DNA of 64,000 nucleotides from Ochromonas danica (lineage: Eukaryota > Sar > Chrysophyceae > Chromulinales > Chromulinaceae): contig VKHL01000065.1 of the NCBI GenBank assembly GCA_015146655.1, forward strand, positions 62,001-126,000, in the 5' to 3' direction. Both the position numbers and the translations under genes were made by a program. Positions within the stretch are counted from its first letter, which is position 1. Every line of letters starts with the position of its first letter. This document shows positions 1 through 8,384 of this stretch, piece after piece. A model generated the notes under the pieces. That model was not told where the DNA came from. It worked only from the letters and a program-made list of their open reading frames with translations, and did not search any database.

Positions 1-1011
1 TTTAGGAGCCTTCCACAGAGAATAGGTCTGCAAGTATCTTTGTTTAACTGGAGTGCTTGTCATGATGAGACAATGCGCCACTACAGCGTGTTCGAGACGA
101 CGCTTCAGTGAAGCCTGAATAACAGGGTTGAAGTCCTCTTCCTCCACCTCATCGCGACTTCCCATACCGATACATCGTCGCAAGTAACGATGATCAGGTA
201 GCACTGATATATCATAGCGACTGAGTGTCTTGGTGGCCACAATCTTGCGGTGAGTGTTGTTGCTATTCTCTGTGGAGTTCTCATAAACAACTGCACGATG
301 AATCGAGGAGAATTGCACCTGCCCCACATTCAGCTCTTGCTGACTCTCATACTTCCCGCGCTTCCAACGAATATTCATGCTGAATAGCACCTGATTAATG
401 GAATACTGGTCATCTCCTTTGTATCCACCGTGAGTGGCAAGCATGTGGTGCAGCACGTGTCGAAAGAGAGTGAGCGACATGGGCGAGGCCTGGATGTAGA
501 TGAAGCCCATGCAAAGTGTGAAACCCCAAGCTCCAGAGAGATCTTTGGGGAAAGACCCTCTCGAAGAGACGATCTGAGAAGTTGGAAGGAGTGTGTTGAG
601 GTCTGGAAAGGGACTCTTCAGCCAGATGGCATCGATATCTGACACGAAGACATCCACTCCTTCCTCCAGCAGCTGGATCATGACTTTCATCCTCTGCAGC
701 CAAATATCAGAACGATTCACTGAGAACTTTGTCGTGGAGAAACGCTTTGAGCATGTCAGCCCCACAGTTTCCAAGGAGGACTTGATGCCCTTGTCCAGGC
801 AGACCAGCTCGAGGTGGTCGTCACGGTCACAGATGCTCCGATAATGAATGAGCCAATTATGGAACAGATTAAAGTAGTCCTTGCTCAAGAAGATGAGCGT
901 TTTGTATTGTCGAAGAGTGCCATCGACATTGTAGATCTCACATGATTGTTGTTGGCACTGAACAACAGTGATGATGATGGCGAGAAAGAGAGAGATCAGC
1001 CAAGAGACCAT
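1..1011 (-). CDS. Secretory-pathway glycosyltransferase (nucleotide-diphospho-sugar transferase, GT77-like), 3' end outside window
   Basis: The frame from the ATG at 1011-1009 is open for 337 codons to base 1, so the C-terminus lies outside the window. Residues 1-17 (MVSWLISLFLAIIITVV) form a signal peptide or signal anchor, so the enzyme should act in the ER/Golgi lumen. Residues 121-135 contain VFVSDIDAIWLKSPF: the D-I-D at 125-127 is the metal/nucleotide-sugar-binding DXD, and the following W-L-x-x-P is typical of the Nucleotid_trans family (PF03407, the GT77 arabinosyl/galactosyl transferase group). GDDQYSINQVLF near residue 199 matches the downstream D-x-Q acceptor-side motif. No intron is seen. 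The donor sugar and acceptor cannot be told from sequence. The family call is firm; the exact activity is not. Confidence 0.85.
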   Translation of the reverse strand, partial: MVSWLISLFLAIIITVVQCQQQSCEIYNVDGTLRQYKTLIFLSKDYFNLFHNWLIHYRSICDRDDHLELVCLDKGIKSSLETVGLTCSKRFSTTKFSVNRSDIWLQRMKVMIQLLEEGVDVFVSDIDAIWLKSPFPDLNTLLPTSQIVSSRGSFPKDLSGAWGFTLCMGFIYIQASPMSLTLFRHVLHHMLATHGGYKGDDQYSINQVLFSMNIRWKRGKYESQQELNVGQVQFSSIHRAVVYENSTENSNNTHRKIVATKTLSRYDISVLPDHRYLRRCIGMGSRDEVEEEDFNPVIQASLKRRLEHAVVAHCLIMTSTPVKQRYLQTYSLWKAPK

Positions 1012-1279
1012 GATTTGACAACCAAGATTAGATACTGTACAACCATTTCTGTTTGGACATCCGACATTGTGGCTTTGGAACTGTTGAACTGTCAGGTTGG
1101 TGTGAACTCTTCTGATTTAGCAACCGACCAAGCGGTGCAGAATTTCTCCTCTTCCGGTGCTGAAACTGCTGGAGGTTCTAGTCTTCCAGACTTTGGAAAT
1201 CTGGTCTTCTAGACATCACTCTCCGGCCATCTTCCCACTTAAGTTAATAAGTGTCTGTTAAGTTAATAAAAGCTGTTTT

Positions 1280-2140
1280 ATGACGAGAAACTCGTTTCTT
1301 CCAGGGAGGTTTGAACTGGATGAGACCAAAGACTCTTTGGAAGAAGTCGATGCAGTCATGAGTGACCCAGACAGTTCCAATTCATCTGACAGTGACGAAG
1401 AGATCTTCAAAGACCCCATCCCTCCTCCTACTTCTCCCACAGCCCCCCCTGTGAAGAGACAGCGGAGGAAGGATGGCGACCATGCTGGAGGAAGAGCCAA
1501 GCTCACTCTCGACCAAAAGTGTGAGATTATCCTGGAAGCGGACAGTGCCGGCGATCAAGTCAATCAGAATGCGCTGGCAAGGAAGTACGGCGTCAGCGGC
1601 GCTGCCATCCACAACATCCTCAAGAAGCGCGAGATCTACCTCACCGCTCGACTACAAAGTGGCAAAGGGGATTCTCGACGTATTGCCAAGCTTCATCCTC
1701 TCATGGAAGTGCTTGAGAACGAGTTGGAAGACTTTATTTCGCAGTGCAAAGGGGAGGGCGGCGGCTCTGAAGTGGTCCCCACCATGCGCATCATTTGTGC
1801 CAAGGCCGAGGAGATCGCGGCGCGTCTGGGACTCAAGCAAGGCACGCTACGCACACGAAAGCCCAGCCTTTCGAATGGGGGTGGCGGCGGTAGTGGGGAG
1901 GAGGGAGAGGACATACCCAAGCCCTGGACAGCCAATAGCGGGTGGTACACGCGGTTCTGCAGGAGGAGAGCAGCGGCGGGACAGGCAGACGTCGTGCCTG
2001 TGAACGAAGAAGTCGACGACGAAGAGGCTGCTGCCGCGGAGAAGTTCAAAGACGCCGAGGCTCTGGCTTCTATTGCGGTGATGGACAAGGTGAAGAAGGA
2101 GGAGCAGGAGGTGGATGAGGAGGGGGAAGAGGAGAAGTGA
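1280..2140 (+). CDS. CENP-B/pogo-type helix-turn-helix DNA-binding protein without a transposase domain
   Basis: This is a 286-residue intronless frame. Residues 1-65 are acidic and proline-rich, followed by a basic KRQRRKDG nuclear-localisation-like stretch. About residues 74-122 (LTLDQKCEIILEAD ... NALARKYGVSGAAIHNILKK) are a CENP-B N-terminal/psq-type helix-turn-helix, as in pogo-superfamily transposases and in CENP-B and Jerky. GWYTRFCRRR near residues 217-226 matches the second CENP-B/Tc5-type DNA-binding helix (G-W-x-x-R-F). The last 50 residues are strongly acidic. The DDE nuclease domain that should follow in a transposase is absent, and the frame ends with an intact stop. Two readings remain: a domesticated chromatin or transcription factor, or a 3'-truncated pogo element. 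The clean frame favours the first. Confidence 0.7.
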   Translation: MTRNSFLPGRFELDETKDSLEEVDAVMSDPDSSNSSDSDEEIFKDPIPPPTSPTAPPVKRQRRKDGDHAGGRAKLTLDQKCEIILEADSAGDQVNQNALARKYGVSGAAIHNILKKREIYLTARLQSGKGDSRRIAKLHPLMEVLENELEDFISQCKGEGGGSEVVPTMRIICAKAEEIAARLGLKQGTLRTRKPSLSNGGGGGSGEEGEDIPKPWTANSGWYTRFCRRRAAAGQADVVPVNEEVDDEEAAAAEKFKDAEALASIAVMDKVKKEEQEVDEEGEEEK

Positions 2141-3094
2141 ACTTCATAAAGGACATTCTCTCTGTGAGGGTCGTGTAAATCATTAACCTTAAGCACGGAT
2201 AGTCATAGTCAGTCAACAAGTGCTAGCTCATCCTATCTAGAGAGTCTCCTGGGAAGAGAGACAGAGAGAACCCACAGCAGCAGTCCAGCAGTCAGTGAGC
2301 GAGACAAGCACCTGATCAATAGAGAGAGAAGGCAGAGTGTCAGTTAGTAGTTAGTGTGTGTGTCATACAGTGTGAGGGGTGTAGTCTAGTGGGTACAGTG
2401 TGTGTGTCTCAGTATGGAACTAATTGTCAGCAGCCAAGGCTCAGCAGTCTAACATGTGCTTAAGGAGATTCCACTCTCATCACAGACACACTCACTCCAC
2501 TTCCTCTCATCCGTCTACTACTACTAATGACTCACCTCCTCCTCCTCCTCCTCTCTGTCAGCATTTCTTTGGTTCTATGGTCTTCGCTGTCAAGGGTCAA
2601 ATGGATACTATAGGCTGTTAATAGCTTCATGTCATCATGGATATTTGTGATTTTTTTTACAAATAAGGCAAAATGGAATACATCAAAGACCCAAGCGAAG
2701 AAATGAAATTAATAGCGGTAAAACAAAATGGACAATACATGACTATTTTGTTTTACCGCTATTAATTTCATTTCTTCAGTTGGGTCTTTGACGTATTCCA
2801 TTTTTATTGCTCATAGTCATAGTACAGGATACTATACTCGTACTGTAGTCTAGGACAAGGAAGCAGAGCAACAGAGGCAATCGATTGTGACTGTGACTGT
2901 GACCATGATGTCCCTCTGCCACAGCCACAAACCATGCAAGAAACAACCACAATCGCAACAACAAACGCGCTGTTTGAAATTAAGTAATAGCTTACATATT
3001 AAGTAATTAAGTAATAGATATTGAAAGGAATTACATAATTCTCTATTGTTCTCATATCCAATATCCAAAGCTATTATTACTATTACTGTTGTTG
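2141..3094. other. Intergenic region with a foldback repeat
   Basis: No credible gene is seen between the CENP-B-like gene and the APH-fold kinase gene. The first half is rich in simple GT/GA/CAG tracts (2340-2420). The main structure is the foldback repeat at 2669-2804, listed separately. The last 300 bp, AT-rich near 2970-3060, should carry the promoter of the downstream gene. Confidence 0.5.
2669..2804. repeat. Long near-perfect inverted repeat (foldback/MITE-like hairpin)
   Basis: The left arm (about 2670-2729) and the right arm (about 2744-2803) are reverse complements over about 60 bp with 3 mismatches, separated by a loop of about 14 nt. The arms begin AAAATGGAATAC and end at GGTAAAACAAAAT next to the loop. 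Transcribed, this would give a hairpin of nearly 60 bp. The form fits a foldback transposable element or MITE, or a hairpin-RNA source. No clear target-site duplication was recognised, so the class stays open. Confidence 0.85.
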
Positions 3095-4111
3095 ATGCCG
3101 TTGTTCGAGCAAAGTGTCCCAGTTTCTGAAGAGCAGGTCTCCTCTCTTGTCAATAGACAGTGGAATGTGACCTTGGGGTCTGTCTTGAAAGCCTCACAGA
3201 ATCACACTTTCTCAGGTCAGCTGGAAGGTCGACACGTGGTCGTGCGAGTCACTCCCGACCCCACGGCCCGCCATTTGACTCGCATCAGACAAGAAATAGC
3301 CTTCGTCAACTATCTATCTGAGCACAAGCTGAAGCATGTCTGTGCTCCTATCCCCACTCTCTCAGGGGAGTGGGTGGTACACCAAGAGGGTCTCACTGTG
3401 GTGGTGAGTGAGTGGGCACTGGGAGAGCCTGTGGACTTCTTCGCCTATCGATGGATGACCGATGAGGCCGTCGTCAAGGCCTGGGGTAAGTGGTTAGCAG
3501 AGTGCCACTGTCTTAGTCGAGAGTTCGCGAGATCTTCTCCTGCCGTGGCACAGGCTGTGCAGCGATTTGACACGATCCACAACAACATCCTGGCAGACTG
3601 TCCTCTGCACGCTGACGATATCACAGTGATGGATGATCCAGACCACTTCGGAGTGATTCATGGAGATCTCAATCCCAGCAACTTCTTCGTCCTAAAGGAA
3701 GAGGATGGGTCAGCGGTATTGTCTGTCTTTGACTGGGACCAGACACAGCGCGGATGGTTTCTGTGGGATTTAGCTCAGGCATGCTTCACTGTGTATATGG
3801 TAGCTGGGAGTGCCATAGGTATTGATGGTAAACCCACTCCTCAAGCCAAGCCCGAGGTCTTCGAAGATCTCTTGCTGCAGGGCTACGAGCAGGTACTGCA
3901 ACAGCAACTACAGCGAGAGGAAGGAAGATCATCACACTTGGTTGATCGACAACGTCTACAGAGAATGATAGCTATGAAGAAGTATTTCTACGAGACCTTC
4001 TGTCGTAAAGCGAAGGCTGAGGGTAACCTGCCTAAAGACATGGAATACTTCATCAATTACATTGTGGACTGGTTCGATCGAGAGAAAGCAGCGATCAAAG
4101 ACGAGATGTAG
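3095..4111 (+). CDS. APH/choline-kinase-fold phosphotransferase
   Basis: This is a 338-residue single-exon protein starting at the ATG at 3095 (MPLFEQSVPV). It belongs to the aminoglycoside phosphotransferase superfamily (PF01636; homoserine-kinase-, hydroxylysine-kinase- and YihE-type enzymes). The catalytic loop is HGDLNPSNF at residues 189-197: D191 is the catalytic base and N196 a metal ligand. VFDWDQ at 212-216 gives the second, DFG-like, metal-binding aspartate. An N-lobe beta-sheet pattern (GRHVVVRV) with the hinge near VVSEWA is visible. It should phosphorylate a small molecule or protein hydroxyl using ATP in the cytosol; no signal peptide is present. The family does not predict substrate. 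The gene converges on the TIR-like/TPR gene 200 bp downstream. Confidence 0.85.
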   Translation: MPLFEQSVPVSEEQVSSLVNRQWNVTLGSVLKASQNHTFSGQLEGRHVVVRVTPDPTARHLTRIRQEIAFVNYLSEHKLKHVCAPIPTLSGEWVVHQEGLTVVVSEWALGEPVDFFAYRWMTDEAVVKAWGKWLAECHCLSREFARSSPAVAQAVQRFDTIHNNILADCPLHADDITVMDDPDHFGVIHGDLNPSNFFVLKEEDGSAVLSVFDWDQTQRGWFLWDLAQACFTVYMVAGSAIGIDGKPTPQAKPEVFEDLLLQGYEQVLQQQLQREEGRSSHLVDRQRLQRMIAMKKYFYETFCRKAKAEGNLPKDMEYFINYIVDWFDREKAAIKDEM

Positions 4112-4310
4112 AAGTAGATGGATGCAAACTTGTATTGGGAACCAAGATTGTAACATGGACAACATTTGCTTCTCCGATCTCATCTCAGCGAATTCTATTA
4201 ACAATTCTGTCTCACGATGGTTCAGTTGCAACAGAATATCATAGATACAGACTACTAGACTAATAGAGTAGATACATACTGTAAGTGAGAATAGTAATGT
4301 ATGAATTTAT

Positions 4311-6983
4311 TCAACAAATGATGCAAGAAGGTGAACCACGGCCACGACCATGCAATCCAGATATAATATGGCCTCCAACCTCTTCAGCTCCTCTCGACTC
4401 ACCATGTTTTCCTTGTATGCAATTCAGAATAGTTAACAGGCGACTAACTTCGTCGCTGTCAGGTCCGAACTTCTCGACGAAGGCTTTGTGCACCTCTTGA
4501 AGCAGTGGCAAGGCCTTCTCATTCTGACCTGCAATAAAATAAGTACATCCCAGAGCATTCTTGACGTCCAATTCGAAAGCTTCATCGGGGCTTCCACCAG
4601 GGAATACGAGAAGAAAGAACTGGCATCTCTCTAGAAATACGATAGCCTCTTGATGCTCGCCCTTCTGAACGAGAAGGTTGGCTAGCTTGGCCATGGCTTT
4701 CAACATCGGCAAAGGAGGAAAGTTGTTGTCGTATCCTTCTTCAATACAGTCACGCAATATCTGTTGGGCCTTAACGGCATCGTCTAGCTCGAGGTAGAGA
4801 TCAGCTAGGAGAACAGTCAACGAGATCTGAGAACATCGATCAGGAGCGTGTGACTTGGCTGTCTGGAGAAACGCGACAGCTTCCTCTTTCTCTCCGCGCT
4901 CGTATTGCGTACCAATGAAACCCATTATTCGTCGCATAGTTTGGTCATCGTAGGTTGATTTGTGTCCCAGCCATTCGTGGAAGAGCAATCGAGCCTTTGG
5001 GATTTCGCCGATCTCAACAAGCACATCAATCAATGAAAACAGGCAATTTTGAGCGAGACTGCTGTCATCGCCCTCTATCTTGCGAAAGCCTGCCACACAA
5101 GACTCCATCAACTGCGCGGCTTCAGCCCAAAGCGCTTGATGAGTCAAAGTTTCAGCCAAGCCAAAGCAAGTAAGAACTGTCTCCATTTGGTCACTCCCTA
5201 AGGTCTCTTCTCGCAGCTTCCAGCACTGCCGTCGAAGATCAGCTGCCTCACCCCAGCGCTCGGCATCTTGGTAGAAGAACGCCAAAGCGTCCATTGCCTC
5301 CAACGTGCTGGGATGAGAGTCACCCATGTCTTCTTTTCTGTGAAGTAAAGTGTCTTGAAGCATCTTCTCTTGAGCTTCCTTTTCATCGCCGTCACTCGAT
5401 CCTTCTTTCCTAGTGGTTGCACTCATCATGGTCGACATAGTCACTCCATTGTCATTGTTCACCTCCGCTTGCCCAGCAATACCAGCAGCACTACCACCGG
5501 GACCAATGGCCTCCGATTTGTCGTCAACAATTGTCATCTTACGGTTTGTAAGTTGTGCATAGTCTTCCTCGGCATTCTCCCAGTCTACTTTAGCACAAGA
5601 ATCCGGATTGAAATAGACCAAGCGGTCCAAATAGAATGTATCCCTACTCACTTCGCCCTTCTCCAACTTTTTCCGATAGATCTGCAATGCATGCTGACGC
5701 GTCCCTTCAGCTTCTTCTTCTCGTCCTAACCCCCTCAGACAACTAATCCATATAGCCATTGCTGAAAGGGATTTGGGACTATCTTCCTGTCCCTTCCTGT
5801 TATACATGTCTAACATGCTCTTTAATAGAGGCTCTGCTTGACTGTACTGACTCATATCAACTAGCACATCTGCCAGAGCTATCTTACAATCTGCAACTAG
5901 AGGGTGCTCAGAGGAGAGAGAAGCATTGCAAGCTTCCAGGCAAGCAGTCAGTACAGCCTTGGCTTCCTCATTCTTCCCATTCTGTCGCTTAACATCAGCC
6001 CATGTCAACTGTGCTGACAATGTTTCGATGTTTTGATTGCCTTCCAATAACAACTTTCTCTCTACTATAATCTTTTGTAAACGATCTGCTTCATCGAAAG
6101 CACCCAAGTCACAATACACTCGGACAAGTGCTGTTTCTAACCCATAAGTAGCACTGCGATCTCCTTCAATAGCCTCTAATGCTGGTCTAGTTACTTCAAC
6201 CAACCACTTTCGAATCTCCTTAGAAACCAACATATTCAATTTGTTCGCGCCAACTGTCGCATTGATGACATCCAATAGTCGCTCGTGGTCAGTTGCTTCT
6301 CGTGTTTCACTCTTCACGACATTGATAGCACCTAAGAGACCATGGATACCTTCAATGCCTTTAGCACCTATATCAATAATAAGCTGCTCACGCTGACCTT
6401 TCGGCAATGCAATATCAAAGCGAGCAGTTTGTTCTGCTGAGCAGTACACCTCGTAGAGACACCAAGTGCGTCTCAATGGGATAGGGTCTTGCCATGACGA
6501 CAGAACCATTACTGTATGTCCAAACTGACCTATCGCACTTTTGAAGCTTTCACACCACCAGGGGAAGTGACTTTGTGTGGCTTTATGTTGATTGTGACTG
6601 AACAAGTCTAGCCAAACCACTACATCTGGATTGTCCATGAAATAACCTTGCAAGGTCTCTACGACCTCTAGGAAGAGGTATTGCCATGCATGACTGACAA
6701 AGACAGTGGCTGTCCCTACTGCCGCATGAGAGGTTTTGTCTAGCAGATCGCAATAAGAGCAGCGCAAGGAGCGAGTCATGGGCATGACAAATCTCGCACA
6801 GACATCTGCTGTTGTCAATCCTTGTAAATTATCCATCCCTCCACAAGCTTCCACAAACTCATGGAAAGATGATAGACGGACACCATTCTTTGGGAAAGGT
6901 AATGGCACACTGATTTCCATGGAATGAGAGCGACTATCCTCGTGCAAGGATAGGTGGAAGGTCGAGGTGATCGATCCTCCCAT
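4311..6983 (-). CDS. TIR-like domain plus kinesin-light-chain-type TPR protein
   Basis: This is an intronless 890-residue protein. The N-terminus MGGSIT fits an N-myristoylation signal. About residues 90-185 form a TIR-like domain: VFVSHAW at 94-100 (strand A), VVVWLDLFSHNQH at 121-133, and RRTWCLYEVYCS at 171-182. E178 in WCLYE sits where TIR NADases keep their catalytic glutamate (W-C-L-x-E-L of plant TIRs). From about residue 265 to the end are many 42-residue TPR repeats of kinesin-light-chain type, with a low-complexity spacer around 495-540. Related VSHAW/TPR proteins are widespread in stramenopiles, mostly without assigned function. There is no NB-ARC or NACHT ATPase between the modules. 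NAD cleavage and an immune or stress role are inference from motif position. Confidence 0.8.
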   Translation of the reverse strand: MGGSITSTFHLSLHEDSRSHSMEISVPLPFPKNGVRLSSFHEFVEACGGMDNLQGLTTADVCARFVMPMTRSLRCSYCDLLDKTSHAAVGTATVFVSHAWQYLFLEVVETLQGYFMDNPDVVVWLDLFSHNQHKATQSHFPWWCESFKSAIGQFGHTVMVLSSWQDPIPLRRTWCLYEVYCSAEQTARFDIALPKGQREQLIIDIGAKGIEGIHGLLGAINVVKSETREATDHERLLDVINATVGANKLNMLVSKEIRKWLVEVTRPALEAIEGDRSATYGLETALVRVYCDLGAFDEADRLQKIIVERKLLLEGNQNIETLSAQLTWADVKRQNGKNEEAKAVLTACLEACNASLSSEHPLVADCKIALADVLVDMSQYSQAEPLLKSMLDMYNRKGQEDSPKSLSAMAIWISCLRGLGREEEAEGTRQHALQIYRKKLEKGEVSRDTFYLDRLVYFNPDSCAKVDWENAEEDYAQLTNRKMTIVDDKSEAIGPGGSAAGIAGQAEVNNDNGVTMSTMMSATTRKEGSSDGDEKEAQEKMLQDTLLHRKEDMGDSHPSTLEAMDALAFFYQDAERWGEAADLRRQCWKLREETLGSDQMETVLTCFGLAETLTHQALWAEAAQLMESCVAGFRKIEGDDSSLAQNCLFSLIDVLVEIGEIPKARLLFHEWLGHKSTYDDQTMRRIMGFIGTQYERGEKEEAVAFLQTAKSHAPDRCSQISLTVLLADLYLELDDAVKAQQILRDCIEEGYDNNFPPLPMLKAMAKLANLLVQKGEHQEAIVFLERCQFFLLVFPGGSPDEAFELDVKNALGCTYFIAGQNEKALPLLQEVHKAFVEKFGPDSDEVSRLLTILNCIQGKHGESRGAEEVGGHIISGLHGRGRGSPSCIIC

Positions 6984-7407
6984 ACTCGCTTCTCTCTCTA
7001 GGTCTCACCAGGTCTCACCAGGTCTCTCCTAGCAGCTGCAAAGTAATGGTGGCAATTGATTGTGACGAGAAGGAAGAAGACGAAAAGGGACTAACACAAT
7101 ACGCTTTGCTTTCAGTCTGTTGAACTGAAAAAGAAACGAAAAGCGTCAGCGGAGGAGAAAGGCAGAAATGATTATGTTGCGTGGGCACTCTCTGTGCTAT
7201 CAGCTGCACCTAGACTACAGTGTATGTTGTAGATCTGGGATCCACTACTTGTGGACTATCATCTACAGTACAACCCTTACCCTTGTGACTGGTGCTCAAG
7301 TAAAGCCTTCTGATATTGGTATAGAATTGACATGATAGTTTACAACCAAAATTATAATATAATACAAGTAATAATCTAAATTATAATAATTAGACTTAAA
7401 TCCCAAT
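6984..7407. other. Intergenic region 5' of the TIR-like/TPR gene
   Basis: About 420 bp separate the start of the TIR-like/TPR gene from the 3' end of the mini-gene. CTCACCAGGT is tandemly repeated at 7004-7025, just upstream of the start codon. The stretch 7330-7400 is very AT-rich and likely holds the 3' processing signal of the mini-gene. No gene is seen. Confidence 0.5.
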
Positions 7408-8211
7408 TTAAGCATTTTTAGCTCCACTGTGACGAGCAGCACGGAGTAAACGACTCAAATCGAGTGCCTCCCCTTCCAAGTTGTCGTGGAGATGACTTGC
7501 TAACGACACCCACAGTCACGAACTCCCTCTCCTAACCACACAAGACAAAGGGTGAGTACACACTTCTATTATACTAAACAGCAATAATACAGCCATCATC
7601 CCTCAACAAGTATAAAGATTGTACATCAAGGATTAAAATACATTTTTTGTATTTCTTTCCTCAGAGATTGTTCACCATAGAATAATCACAGGGAGTCAGT
7701 CAGACACACAGACAGACGCAGTCACCACCACTGAATAGCACTGACAACAAGTACTCACCAGGTGTTTCACTCGGACTGGACTGGACTAGGACTAGCTTCT
7801 CCCTGGCAGAGGCCCACACACAGTCATCACATGTGATGTGGTCGTCAGTGAGACAAACAGAGTTATCCTAAGAGACAGACAGAGACAGGTCAGCAAGAAA
7901 ATAGCAGGAATGTAAGAGTCCATAGTGAGTCTTTGCCCTCCAATTTGTAGACGATTGTGTGCATCAGGGAGATTTTCTCTCAGAGATTGTTCACCGTGTT
8001 TGACTTTCATAGGGCAGTAGATAGGAACAACATAGAACTAAGAGAGAAAGACTGATTGACTCACCTTGACCTTTGCTTCACTTCCATTCACTCTCTCATC
8101 TTCTTCTTGGTTGTCATAGACATCATAGACATCATAGACATGTTGCTTGTTTGTTTGTTTGTGGTGGGTGGCTGTGGGCTGCGTGGGGTTTAGAATCTCG
8201 ATTTTTGACAT
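7408..8211 (-). CDS. Three-exon gene for a small (115-residue) unknown protein
   Basis: No family is recognised. The model joins exon 1 (8211-8065, start MSKIEILNPTQ), exon 2 (7867-7759) and exon 3 (7499-7408, ending ...SGAKNA and TAA). Both donors are GTGAGT and both acceptors end in TTAG or GTTAG. The phases agree (0, then 1) and give one frame of 115 residues. Exon 1 carries a tandem V-Y-D repeat from a 9-bp repeat at 8114-8140. Exon 2 has two cysteine pairs spaced like a small metal site (C-L-T-D-D-H-I-T-C-D-D-C). Exon 3 is a leucine/arginine-rich helix. An upstream in-frame ATG at 8307 would add 32 residues. The gene is divergent from the glycosyltransferase at 8385. Expression evidence would be needed to call it certain. 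Confidence 0.5.
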
Positions 8212-8299
8212 TCTAGAGATTTCCTTCCTACAGCAGTTTATTTTGTAAAAACCCGTTTTCCAACTGCAGTGCTGCTGCTGCTGTTCTCTTGTTGATCTT

Positions 8300-8353
8300 G
8301 ATCTCATCTCATCTCATCTCATCTCATCTCATCTCATCTCATCTCATCTCATC
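8300..8353. repeat. (CTCAT)n pentanucleotide microsatellite
   Basis: About ten head-to-tail copies of a 5-bp unit lie in the short divergent promoter between the mini-gene and the glycosyltransferase gene. The tract is open in the glycosyltransferase reading frame, but the signal-peptide methionine lies after it, so it is treated as 5' UTR or promoter. Confidence 0.95.
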
Positions 8354-8384
8354 CTTTGCTCTCTCTGTCTCCGTGCTGGAGGCA

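Noticed and set aside
8289-8384. N-terminal I-S-S-H-L repeat extension of the glycosyltransferase
   Set aside because: It is the CTCAT microsatellite read as codons and has no in-frame ATG; the later ATG starts a proper signal peptide.
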